NCBI GenBank assembly: GCA_905250025.1
Contig: CAJNOJ010000011.1
Location: 439,287-503,286 of the forward strand
DNA length: 64,000 bases
Direction: 5' to 3'
Source: Adineta ricciae
Lineage: Eukaryota > Rotifera > Eurotatoria > Adinetida > Adinetidae
Positions 35,944-48,300 of the stretch are shown one piece after another. The translations under genes and the position numbers were made by a program. How positions within the stretch are numbered: the first letter of the stretch is position 1; the number at the start of each line of letters is the position of its first letter. A model generated the notes under the pieces. The model made no database searches, was not told the origin of the DNA, and saw only the letters and a program-made list of their open reading frames with translations.

Positions 35944-37610
35944 CTATGCTAAACCTTTTTGCTCTCTCCATTTATTTATAACATCCTTGATCAACGTTTC
36001 TAATAGATCTGGCTTATGAAACACGAAATATTTATCAGTAGTATCTACTATTCGATGTTGAGCTTGGTTACGGAATAGCTGTGTGCGAAGATATTCTTGA
36101 GAATCATCCCATATCTATAAATGATGAAAAGCTTAATTTTGAAATCTTTTTCTCCAAGCCATGCTTACTTTATTTAAATCGTTCGGCAGGCTTTTATCAT
36201 ACTGACGTCGATTAATGATTGTCACTGAAACATTCGATGGAAAAGTTTTCATTCGCCAAGCTAATCTAGAATCAATGACTATCAAACGCCTTGAATTCGC
36301 ACTTCATGCTAATATCATACTTCATTTGTGAGAATGTTTCATTCATGTGAAAATGCTCTCGAATTGCTGAACTAATATGAGCAGCATTGCAGAGTAAATG
36401 TTTCTGAAATAAACAAAGTAATAGCTATTAGAACTCAATGTTAGTATAGTTACTTGTCGATGATTGATATTGATATTATCATCTTCGATTTCATTAGATG
36501 TTCTTAGTGTTAATGGGATGTCAATCATATGTGTTAAAACAAGCATACGATTGACACCAATGGCTGCTGAAAGTTGCATAGCATGTAAACGTGGAATTAT
36601 CCTATCATACCTAGAAAACATTATTGAGTTGAAATGGTTATGTTCGAAGAAGACAAAGCATACCAATAATCTTTCCATTGTTGATTATCAAATAAGGTTT
36701 CAACTAACGGATCAATTAAAAACAAGTGACTGACATCACTAAATCGACGAGACAATACTTATAGTGTATATTCGAGGAAATCCGTAGAATTTGCTTACAA
36801 TTCGTACATTTGAGTATAAAAACGAGCTACAATGGCCCCAAGATCACTACCGACAAGAATAAATGGCTTTGGCTGTTGACTTGTAGCTGTTACAAGACGA
36901 TTGAGGTCTTCAGACATTCTATTGAGACAAGCATTGATCATTATTCTCTGCTTTTATTTAAAATGCTAACTGTTTACTTTTCGACGGTGTGATCCATTCC
37001 ACGATGTTTTGATATTTTCGCATCTTTCTCGTCTGATTCTATAGTAAATTTAACTGTTGTTTCAGTTTCACTATTTGAAATCAAAATCTTACGTTCTTTG
37101 ACCGTTTTCGATGGCGGTGAATCACTCATTCCTAATCCAGTGCGATCATAAATACATACCTCAAAATATTAAGTTTTGTATTCATATCAGAGAAAATCGA
37201 CTTAACTCACTGTAGTTTTTGCCTTGAGTTTTTCTTGCAAAGGAATCCAGACATCAGAATTCATACCCGTTGGTGCGTCGAGAATAACTACCGAAAACAA
37301 GATCTTTTACTCTATTTTGTATGTACATGTTGATCGGTCCTACCTGTCGGTGCACCTTGCCCTCGACAACGTAAAAACAACTTTTGACCATATCCAATAT
37401 CATATGGTAAACCTGAAATGATCTTTAAGAAGAATGACCTTAACCGTACATTATTTTCTTACCATGTTGTGCTAATAAAGGTGCTTCACGTTTTAATGAG
37501 GCATAATTGATCAACGGTGGCACAATGATTATAAACAGCAGTAATTGCCCTAATTTCCATACTGTCTGAACACATGTTTTCGATAAACTTCGAACAGAAA
37601 TAACAACCAT
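35944..37610 (-). CDS. membrane-anchored alpha/beta hydrolase with Asp at the nucleophile elbow
   Basis: Ten exons (37610-37463, 37412-37344, 37287-37211, 37159-36978, 36918-36799, 36738-36664, 36610-36454, 36403-36321, 36265-36169, 36114-35944) sum to 1,179 bases, or 392 aa. One N-terminal membrane segment (LGQLLLFIIIVPPLINYASL) precedes the hydrolase core. The core has LFLRCRGQGAPTVILDAPTG, CIYDRTGLGMSDSPPS (the region after strand 4) and the elbow FILVGSDLGAIVARFYTQ. The elbow has Asp where serine hydrolases have Ser, as in epoxide hydrolases and dehalogenases. A late His is in QAQHRIVD. The linker after SDSPPS is a polar insert. Substrate is unknown. Confidence 0.82.
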
Positions 37611-38152
37611 GAGGTAATCTATAGTGTTAATGTAAAACAACAGAGAGATTTAATGATTTTCATCTAAATGCTATTAGTCAGTGATGATTTTGATTGAATC
37701 GCCTTCTTTCCATACATATTTCAACTTTTTTTTCAGATATCAACTAATGAAACATGTGCGCCACCAGATGTTTCAATGGGGTTTTCTTTGTCGACATTCT
37801 CCCGTTTCAGTTAATGTGATGATCCATCGTTGTCTTCAATTTTTCATAATATGATAAACAACAAAAGGCAAGCAAACAGATTATTTAGACGTGTTTATAT
37901 ATCTGTCTGACATTATCTTATAAAAAAGACAGACGAAAACAGCAGAAGACAATGTTATATGTCATGAAATAAGAAAAATAAGACAATACATACAAGCTAA
38001 GTGTTTGTTTTCTTTTCGATATACATCAAACGCGTCACAGTACGAACAAATACAAAATGAAAACAATCAAATCCAAAGCCCACATACACAGATATGTACA
38101 CTAATCAAATGGAATTAAAAGAAAAGAAAAAAAACAAAAAACTTTGATTTTT
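37611..38152. other. intergenic interval upstream of the hydrolase gene
   Basis: AT-rich. No coding region is recognised. It holds the hydrolase upstream region and the 3' flank of the HMGB gene. Confidence 0.4.
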
Positions 38153-38351
38153 TTATTTATCACTCTCGGATTCAGGATGATTAATATTATCTTCGTGATG
38201 TTTTAAATGATTGGTATTGACCGATGTTAATGTTTGATATGTTGCCTACAAAAAGATCGATGAGAAATCTTCTTTTCCAATGTTTTCATTTTACCTGGTG
38301 TGGTTGAACATGATGTTGCGGCTGTAAAGTTTGATATTGTTGCATTTGCAC
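38153..38351 (-). CDS. possible alternative 3' terminal exons of the HMGB gene
   Basis: Two exon-like blocks, 38351-38295 (VQMQQYQTLQPQHHVQPHQ) and 38245-38153 (ATYQTLTSVNTNHLKHHEDN then a Ser/Glu/Asp end and a stop), have good acceptors and a donor. They are in phase 0, so exon 6 of the HMGB gene (ending 39014, phase 0) could splice to them instead of to 38961. Gln/His composition matches the upstream gene. They could also be a remnant or a separate transcript. Confidence 0.45.
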
Positions 38352-38850
38352 CTAGAAAACATGAGTATCTCTATAAAATCGAATCAGTTCTATTCGAATA
38401 GCTTAGCACACGTATACACACACATATAGACATCGGAAACAGAGCGGGAAATCAATACTTACCTTTGAGAAAAGGAGCAAGACTGGGTAGAATTCAGTAC
38501 ACTTTCACGTATGTATATCATGTTTTTCTATCTTTGTGGTATATTATATGTATATACGAAACAAGAATAACAAACAAAAATTTATTGACAACACAATTAT
38601 TTTTTCAAAGAAATGAAAAAAACGAAAACCGGAAGAAATCAAATGTCGACTTGCATGGTTCCTTCTTCTCCTTCTTATTGTTGGCAACTTTATCGCAAGA
38701 TTGATTATCTATTTACAGAGTTCTTTTGAGAGCCTGAGAGGGAGAAAGATTTGATGATTTTATGTATAGACGCAATGTTTTCTACTCGAAATTGAAGACA
38801 GAAATCGAATGTATATATGTGTGTATTTATGCGCAATCTAGTTCTACTGT

Positions 38851-40214
38851 TCATTTATATCCTACATTGTTATGTGACATTGGCAATGAATAACCATTGT
38901 AATGACGAAAGAGAGGTGGTGTTAATCCATTATCTTGAAAGTTGTTCATTTGAGTAAAAGTCTAAATTGGAAAAATCTATCATTGGAATCAATTATCTTT
39001 CGAACGATTTTACCTGCGGTTGAAACGTTTGCATCGAAGCAAATGTCGGTAGTTGATAGGAGGAAGATGAATACTGTTGTTGTTGCTAAAAAGAAGTTGA
39101 ATTATCTATCAAGGAATGACTTTAAAAAAAAAGTAATCTACATCTTGATGGATTCGAATCTGTTGTTCGGAATGATGCTGTTGTTGTTGTTGTAGTGGTG
39201 GTGGTGGTAATACCTGAGTAGTTGAATTTGATTTCGCTTTTTTATTTGCTAATTTGAATTCATTCATTTCCTATCAGGAACAAACAATTCATCAAAGAAG
39301 AATGAAGTTTATCTTAACGAACTTTTTCATATCGTTCTTTATCTTTCTGTGCTGCTTCTTCGTACGTTTGCTTTCCATCAGGTAATGTATGATTCCATCT
39401 GTCACCTAATTCCTTTGCAATTTCACCCACTGATAAACTCGGATTTAATGCTTTCAATTTCGGTCGTTCTTCTTTACAATAGTGAAAGAATGCCGATCTG
39501 AATGTTAAAATGAAAATCAATCGTGTGATTCAAGAGAAAAACAGAGAATCCTCGCTTACAGGGGTCGTTTGGGTGCTAATGGATCCTTTTTCTTTTTCTT
39601 CGTTCGCTTTTCACCAGGTTGATAGACAGCCATTTCACGTTCGAATCTTTGTTTATCAGCTTCAGCTTGTGCAGCAAATTTTGTTTTATCATTTTCTGAC
39701 ATTGTCTAAATCGAAATAACAATATCAAATAAGTAAATAAAGTGCATGAACTATTCAAATCAAATCCTCGACTTAATCCGATTTTATTCTCGTCTGTCCT
39801 TCATCAAAAGAGTATGAAAACGGTCGTTTGTAGTTTCAATTTAACTTAATCGAGGAAGATTGTCAAGATCAAAGATCTATGATAACTTACCTTCCATTTT
39901 TCCGCACATTTCTTTGAAAATTCACTAAAATTGGCGTTTTCATTGGGATACGCTTTTCGATGTTCATCTCGACATTTCTGCACGAAAAATGTATAGGCAC
40001 TCATTCGACCTTTCGGTTTCTGAATTTCTTTTGGCGGATGATGTTGTTCACGATTCTGTACTGGTGTGGATGCAAGCATATGATGAGTCGGATGTTGTAT
40101 CAATTGTGATTGATGTTGTTGCGGATGATAGCTAGACAAGAAAAGAATTTAGAAGAAAAACATCTCTTTTCCATTTCATCGACTTACTACATCGACATTT
40201 GGGGCGGAAGCTGC

Positions 40215-40246
<32 letters not shown>

Positions 40247-40300
40247 CTGTTGCTGCTGTGGAGGTGCTATCATTGATTGATAGTATAATGCCGAAGTCAT
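38851..40300 (-). CDS. HMGB/DSP1-like protein with two HMG boxes
   Basis: Seven exons (40300-40188, 40131-39891, 39705-39560, 39497-39323, 39270-39142, 39085-39014, 38961-38851) sum to 987 bases, or 328 aa. The N-terminus is Gln-rich (about 17 Gln in a row). Box A is [20 protein letters not shown] to AEKWKTMSENDK; box B is [20 protein letters not shown] to [19 protein letters not shown] basic [10 protein letters not shown] linker lies between them. The C-terminus is Pro/Gln/Ser-rich instead of the acidic tail of vertebrate HMGB1. Gln-rich flanks plus two boxes are the layout of Drosophila Dorsal switch protein 1. It bends DNA and acts as a chromatin architectural factor. Confidence 0.9.
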
Positions 40301-42337
40301 GTTTTAACATATAATTATACGGAATTACATGTAGGAGGAATCGATCTGTAATCGAAATAATTTTTAAAACTATTATCATTAATAATAGTCTCATCATCAT
40401 CGATGCGTAAATAGGAAAGAAAACCTTCGGGAAATTGAACAGATTTTTCTCTTTTTTTTTTCTTTCATTCGTTGTTTGTAGAACGATGATGATGATGAGA
40501 CTCACGTGATACACACATATGTTCGGCAAGCGAGAGAAAACAAATCGTATCGAAGAACACGCGGAAAGTTGAATATATATTTTCGAAAAAAAAATAGATA
40601 GTTTCGAAAGGAAAAGGAAAACGGCATCTTGAGTGATGGCATGGTAATGTATGTAAACGAAAGGTCTCCTTTTCTTTCTCCCCTTTTCTAATCGCTCTTC
40701 TTTCTCTCTTTCTCTATGCTAGTCTCGGACACATCAACGCATATTATTATTTCTTGTTTCGTTCGTAAAAGAAAAATAGAAGAGAAAGAGAGAGAGAGAA
40801 GGGAAAAGAGGATTGTTCTGTTCTAGGCAATCGAAGAACATGCCCTCTTCTTCCTCGTTCGTTTTTTTTTTGGTGTGGCTCGTACGAGAACAGAACAGAG
40901 AAAGAAAAAACTCAATTAATCGGGAGGCATTGATAGGTTTGAATAGTTTGCCGGACATGTTCGCCAAGGGTCAAGTAAAGAGAGAAAAGAGAGAAGAGAA
41001 GAGAAGAGCAAATAAATGAATGACCATGATGATTTATCGCCTATTGATTTTGGGTCAACTATGAAATATTTCTTTTGGAATCGACAATTAAACAAATAGA
41101 ATTCCCTTTAATCATCTCAAATATTTTAATGAAAAGAACAAATGTCATTAATAACTAGTAAAGGTTATGTGAAATGTAAACAAAGCAGAAAACTTCAGCA
41201 AAGATGTCAATGAATAAATATCTCTCTATGTATTTTTTTGTTGGTCCAACTGATAATGACAACTACTTGACAAATCATTATCGAGTCTTTCATCGTACGT
41301 ATGTTCGCTCATTCAAAATCAATTAGTAAAAGACAATTTATATGCGAACATCATACATTCAAGTGTTCGACACGAGCAATTATGCATTGACAAAAGAATG
41401 TCAAGTGATTCGATGAATAGATAGATAAAAAAAGGGAGAAATACAAGAAAAAAGAACAAGATACTGATACAAAACACAATTGTTCTAACTATTAAACAAT
41501 AGAAGAAGAGAAAAAATGCGCTTTTACTATTCGATCAATATTTACCTGTCCTCGAAATATTTTTTATTTAAATAATGAAGAAAAAATTTTTTTGAAAATT
41601 GAAACATGAGAGAAAAAAGTTCGATCAATCGATGCTGATTGATTTCTTTCCGTTCGTTCGGATTTCATTGGCTGCAGTCGAATACCAATCAGCGAAAGGA
41701 TACAATGCATTACTATGATATCGATTTCGATAAAACAGATTGTTTAGGATTTCTCTCAGACCAAAGTGATTGGTTTTGTCACAGATTTCGTCGATCCGAA
41801 ACCGATCCTGAGAAAGAAATTCGTTTGCAAAGTCGATAAAACTAGATGTTTTTTTGTTTTTCTTTAGATATCGATAGAAAATGCGTCGATTTTCCATTTC
41901 TTCGATCATTTACAACGCGTGAAAAAATCATCCATCAAATTAAGAGAAACATAATTGCATTGCGTAACTGATTTACTTGATTCATCGAATATTTTTCTAC
42001 AATGCACCATTAGGTCAAAAACATTTCCTTTTGGAGAAACGATGCTCATCAATTACGAGTAAATCTCTTGATTTTTTGCTCTCATTAAATATCAAATTTG
42101 CCGGTTAAATGTTAAAAACATTCATTGTTAGATTTTAATGAATCGAAGAAATGTCACGAGATTATCGTTATTTACAATGTTCATTGTTTAACAGATGAAA
42201 ACATCACATATGATTGAAAAGACAAAAAGTTATGATCTAATTCATAGGATGAATTTGTTTTTTTTTCTTCTAATAAATAAATCTGTTCAACATAAATCCG
42301 ATCGTGTTTGAAATCTTTATAGATCTGATATTGAATC
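40301..42337. other. divergent intergenic interval between HMGB and MITD1
   Basis: About 2 kb, AT-rich, with AG-rich runs at 40775-40812. One ATG-led frame of 94 codons on minus (41909-41625) starts MIEEMENRRIFYRY. It has no recognisable domain and I cannot confirm it as a gene. The rest is likely promoter and UTR sequence for the two flanking genes. Confidence 0.4.
41625..41909 (-). CDS. uncertain 94-aa open frame
   Basis: ATG-led frame with polar, aromatic-rich composition (LFYRNRYHSNALYPFADWYS). No signal peptide, TM segment or domain is recognised. It may be chance or an exon of an unresolved gene. Confidence 0.22.
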   Translation of the reverse strand: MIEEMENRRIFYRYLKKNKKTSSFIDFANEFLSQDRFRIDEICDKTNHFGLREILNNLFYRNRYHSNALYPFADWYSTAANEIRTNGKKSISID

Positions 42338-45300
42338 ATGAGTGATACGGCAGCCATCGAATTATTGAAACGAGCCGTACAACTCGATAGTGAACAAAAA
42401 TATCCTGATGCACTGACTTGCTATTCCGAAGGCGTTCGGATGTTATTAACTGCTGTGAAAGGTAATGAAACCTACTTGGTTGTCGGGTTATTTCAAGATT
42501 AGATCGAGGTTTTACGTAGATATTCCATCCAGTGAAGAACGAAAACGAAATGCATATCGACAAAAGATCACCGAATGTATTGATCGTGCTGAGAAACTCA
42601 AAGATCTGGTTGAGCAACAGAAAGGTATTGTAACATTGCTTTTTCGATTATTCTGCGTGTAAGAAAAGAGTAGGTGTAAGAAAATACACAGAAGTCGGGA
42701 GATAACATAACGTTTTATCAGATTCATTGTCATTTCGTTTTAAACTGACGTTATTCGTCATACACGATAAAGTTCTTTTGAAGAAGATTATGTTTGAAGT
42801 AATCTCGATTGCTCTGTACATATTATCGAATGTTGTTATTCTTAACGGACAATATGTTCAAACGATGTTAATGCAAGAAACATGCGTTCCGGTGACGGTG
42901 ACTCTTCGTTGTTCAAACAATTATGTCGCTGTTGTCCGAAGTGCGTTGCACGGCGTGGCGCAAGTCGCCGGTTCATGTTCGTATCAGCCTGGAGACTGTA
43001 TTGTTGATTCGATGAGTAGTGTAGCATGTTTAACCGATTCTATTCAATGTTCAATCTATGCTACTCGAAAGAAACTTCCTCAATGTAATGATCAATACAG
43101 TAGTTACTTTCGTGTTGTCTATGATTGTGTACCAATATCGATGGATGATTCATTGAAAGAATATCATGTATGTCAGAATGGTACTGAGATAACTACGGAT
43201 CATGGGATTCTTCGAAGTCCTGGTTATCCATCACAGTTTCAATTGACACCGGTCGAATGCGTTCGTACAATACACATTCCACAAAATAAAAGTTTACGTT
43301 TATGGTTAACTGATCTTGCTATTGACTCAACGAGCACAAACTGTGCGAATGATTACGTCTACGTTGTTGATAACGTTCAAACATACAAACAATGTGGTAC
43401 AAAACGATATGCGTATCCGTATCTCTGCTCCTCAGCAGTCGTCATTCAATATTTTGTTCAACATGATTTTGATAGTTATCGAGGAATGCGAATGTACTTC
43501 GAAATTATCGATCGACCCGCACATGATAGTTGCCCGGCAGTAACTGTCACACCAGTGCCAAGCATAACAACACCGATTTCAACTTTCGAACCAGGAACCA
43601 CAACGAATACACCAGTCTACGTTCTACTTGGTATTGCATCACCAATACGTAGTTTTCAAATCTGTCCAAGTGAATTTTACACGATTAAATGTCCAAATGA
43701 TTATCGCATCGCGGTGACAACAAATCTGTTTGGTGTCACTCCGTCTGATCAGTGTGAACCACATGATGCAAATCGTCATTGTGTTGTTACCACTGGTCCA
43801 ACATTTCTATGTCGACAAACTTGTGTTTATATGTATCCTGGTAATGAAATTCTTTCATCATGTAATAACAAAACTGCTGCTTATCAATATGTTGAATACC
43901 AATGTGTTCCAGCAAAAACTGCTCTCGTCTCTTCGAATGTTCCATGTTCCGATAGTGAATCGAAGTACAGCATTCAAATCGACCGCAATGGTCGTTTTCA
44001 AAGTTATAACTATCCTCAGCTAACGCACATGACCTGCACATATCGTCTCAAAGCCAAACCCGGTCATATTATGCATATTTATGCATTAGATATAAGTTTG
44101 AACAATTACAATCCGAATTGTCGATCAAATACAGTCACATTTGTCGAAGATGATGATACTCAAGTTGTCAGTTTTTGTGAAGAACGAAGTAGTAGCTTGA
44201 TCTATTCCAGTTGTTCCAATGAACTTGATCTACGCTATGTTGTTACCGATGATTTGCAACCGTTTTCCTATGGTATTGAACTCTATATCGAAAGTCAAGC
44301 ACGACCATTCGATTGGACTTGTGGTGGCGCTTCGTCCACGTCAACTCAGTCAACAACAACTCGAACAACACCCGCACGACCTAATGCAACATCAATCACT
44401 AGTCTTTCATTGATGACTGCACTGGATCCGGTTGAATACGATATATGTTTCAATGAAACATTAGTTGGCATATGTCCATACGGATTCACATTTCTCATTG
44501 TGAATGCTTATTATGGTGTTAAAAAACAAATCTCGAACAAATGCGGTTTTGTACAAGATGATTGTCTTCAAGAAGCTACGTCAACCGTTACGCAGTGCCA
44601 TACTGACTCGCCGAATTGTTATTTATCGTATTTGAATAAGCGCCGACTAGCTCATTGTTCAGATAATTATGCAGATTATTTGCATATTACTTATCAATGC
44701 GTGCCGAGTTTCCCCACAAGTCCCACATCCAGTTTGATTATTTATGGTATTTGTAATACAACGGATCGGATAACAGATACAAATGGAATATTAATAAGTC
44801 CAAATTTTCCTAATTATCAACAGACTAATAAAGAATGTAAACGAGAAATAGTAGGAATACACGACAGAGCATTGAAAATTTGGATTAATGAAATGGCTAT
44901 TGCCAGTGATAATCAACGTGATACAGGTAATGTGTAATCTTCCGTGTATTTCAGGTAAAATGATCGAGTCTCTATTGTTTAGGACATTCGGATGCGCCAG
45001 ATTTGACACTTCATAAAACAAGCAATCTTGGACTAGATTATTATTCAACTATTCGCGATGCATGCATAGATAACTATCTAATTATTGATACTGCACACAT
45101 TGTCTATGTCTACTGTGGCATACGAAAGCTAGTTCTTGAACCTCTTTGTACAACAAGTGTCATTATTCAATACAAAACAAGTGCACTATCGAATCTCTCG
45201 TACAAAGGTTTCAAACTATATTTCGAATGGATCGAAAAACCAATGGATATATTTTGTCAAGGTACGCCTTCAACTTACAATCCATCTCTATCAACTACAA

Positions 45301-48300
45301 CCTCTGTGTCAGAGTCCTTACCGACATGGGCACAAAATCTCGATGTTTCTTATCCTCTCAATAAACATGTCTGTCTTGGCACGATGGAAACCTTACAATG
45401 TCCACGTGGCAATGATTATGCGCTAGCAATTCGAAATTCAAATTATGGGGTCACCGGAACGGGTTTATGCGAATTCCCATCATTCTCTCATTGCCGTCAA
45501 GAAGCATCCTTAGGTTTAACTTGTCAACATACCTGCTCGGTGGAATATCTCATACCTAAACCATTATCTCAATGTAATAATCAAAACGGTGATTATCTGA
45601 AAATAGAATACGAATGCATACCAACACGTTTACCAAATCATGAAAGCCCACTTGACATCTGTGCATCTATACCAACTGAAACTGTTGCTATTGACAAAGG
45701 TATGATGGTAAGTCCACAGTATCCAGCGCTGAGTAGCGGCCACAGCTGTTCGAAAAGAATCGAAACTCTACCAAGTAAATTATGGATGGTCTATCTTGTT
45801 GATTTGTTTTTGGAAAGTGAAGACGATTTTGGTGGTTGTATGGATACATCGTTAACAATTTATGATGGAAAAGATAAGATTGTTCTGTGTGGTTTGCAAC
45901 AGCCCGGACTAGTTCTCTTCAGTTGCTCTAATATCGTTCAATTTGACTTTATCTCAAGTCACCAAGCACTTGGCTATCGGGGTTTCAAAGTTTATTTTAA
46001 AACGATCGACATACCTATCGGGTGGTCATGCGTACCGAGTGGATTTAGTACAACTACGAAACGAACAACAACTTCATCGTTATTTCCCTTGACGACTCTC
46101 ATTCCGCCAAGTTTTCAAAGTAAGTTAACGATATTACAAAACTTGAAACAAATTCTTATTTTTCTATCGAATCAGTTGTTGCCTACGGTGGATTGACTAC
46201 TCCTGGAGTCCGACAATATTGCCATTTTCCATTTATTTATCAAGACGTTCAACATACGAGCTGTGTTTCTAGTATACCACCATTTCCAACACCAGAACAA
46301 ACGGTATATGATCCATGGTGTTCAGTAACTGGCAATCTTGACACTGATGAAAAATGGGGATTCTGTGATATCGGTGTGACAGATTCTACATTTTATGACT
46401 TATGTCGAGGCCAATTACGAAGTCTTAAATGTCCATCTGGTTATGTGATTGACATTATTACAGCGGATTATGCAGCAAAAACTGATGAAGCAACAGATGC
46501 TAACGCATGCTTTTACGATGAAAACGATTGTTTTCAAAGTGGTTCATCCATTATAGAAAATGCATGTGCCGGTCGAACATCTTGCACAGCGTATCATTAT
46601 TCGAAAACGTTAGCAGCATGTCAAAATCGACCATCTGCTTATTTACATCTTGGTTACACTTGTGTTCCAAATACTGTTGAAAATATTACTACTTATGACA
46701 TATGTAATAATCAAATAAAGCCGACCGGCGATATTCGTCGTGGATATCTAACTTCACCGAACTTTCCCAATTCGAAAACGAATATCAATTGTACATATGA
46801 TTTGCATATTTTAAAACCTCATCGCGACATTTATCTTTACATTATTGATATGGATTTGAACATGCCGAATTTAGTTGAACAGAATTGCAACAAAGATCGA
46901 TTGATTGTCAATGCTGATGGTAGTGTTACTGAATGGTGCGGTCGATCACCCACGAATCTTCTTCTACGAACATGCCATGCATCTTTATCTTTACAATTAA
47001 TCCGATCAACGGATGCCAAAGGACGTGGAATAAAATTATATTTCGAATTTCGACAACGAGCACCAACTGAAATCTGCGAAGAAGTTATTACACCCAGTCC
47101 TCGACCAACCTTGTCCCCGCCATTACCAACTGTTCCATCGCGTCCGAATTATTTTCCCGATCCATCCCCTCGAATGATCAAAACTCTCTGCTATCCAGAT
47201 GTTTCCGCATTGCTGGGTGCAAATAACGTTCAGTGTCCATCCGACTACATCATCGTTATCCATCGAGCATTCTATGGCAAGGGTAATCAGTGTGCTTATA
47301 CGCCAGGTGATTGTACAAGCGAAGCTGGCAATGTCCATCGACTATGTTCAGGAAATCAAGCATGTTCAGTATCATTTCTAAGCATATTCAACTTAGCGGA
47401 ATGCGATGAAGCTATTGCAAACTATCTTTCTATCCAATATCAATGTTTACCAACAGCAACAATTGTTCCAACGATTGCTGATGCTTGCAGCAATCCGAAT
47501 GATCAGCTAACACCAATAAGTGGACTGTTACAAAGCACGTCCTACCCGAATTACACTCAGACTCAGTGCGCTAATACAACGTTAAGCGCACCAGAAGGTT
47601 CTAATCTTGTTATTTACATCTATTTGATTGATCTTGACATCGATGTACCTGACACTCAAACCGGTCAATGTAACAATGATTATCTTCTAATGTCGTATCA
47701 ATGCAACAATGACTGGTACAATATTAGACTCTGTGGTACACATTATACAGAAGTTTTATTTGATACATGTTCACCAACGGATGCAATATTAATTTCATAT
47801 AATTTAACAAGTTCCAAGCCACAATCGCGACGTGGTTTCTCCTTTCTCTATCATCTTCTACCAGCATCGATTCGAACAACACCACTAATTACGTCAAAAG
47901 CAAGTACATCAATTACAACTACAGAAATGATCATTGGGCCTGGTCCAGTCAGCACAGCTATATCTCAATCGACTGCATGTGTGCAACAAAACATGCAATT
48001 AAAATGCAATCCAAACTATGGCCTTGTTCTACATAAGATTGATCTTGCTGTTAGTCGTACTGGTAGTTGCAATTATTCAACAGATGATTGTTTCGAAGAA
48101 CGAACGTACTTGCATGGTACTTGTGGCGGTCAATCATCATGCTTTATATTTGTTCCGTTGCTCAGTCTAACGAAATGTAATAACTCAAAGTCGAATTATT
48201 TCTATGCAGAATACCAATGCATCCCATTAAAACCCAAACTTATGGTTGACATTTGTTTATCAACAACTGAACTGCAAAGTGTCAAAGGCGGTGCGATTAT

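Noticed and set aside
46837-47338. Antisense frames across the lectin/CUB gene
   Set aside because: Shadows of a long, strongly coding plus-strand exon.
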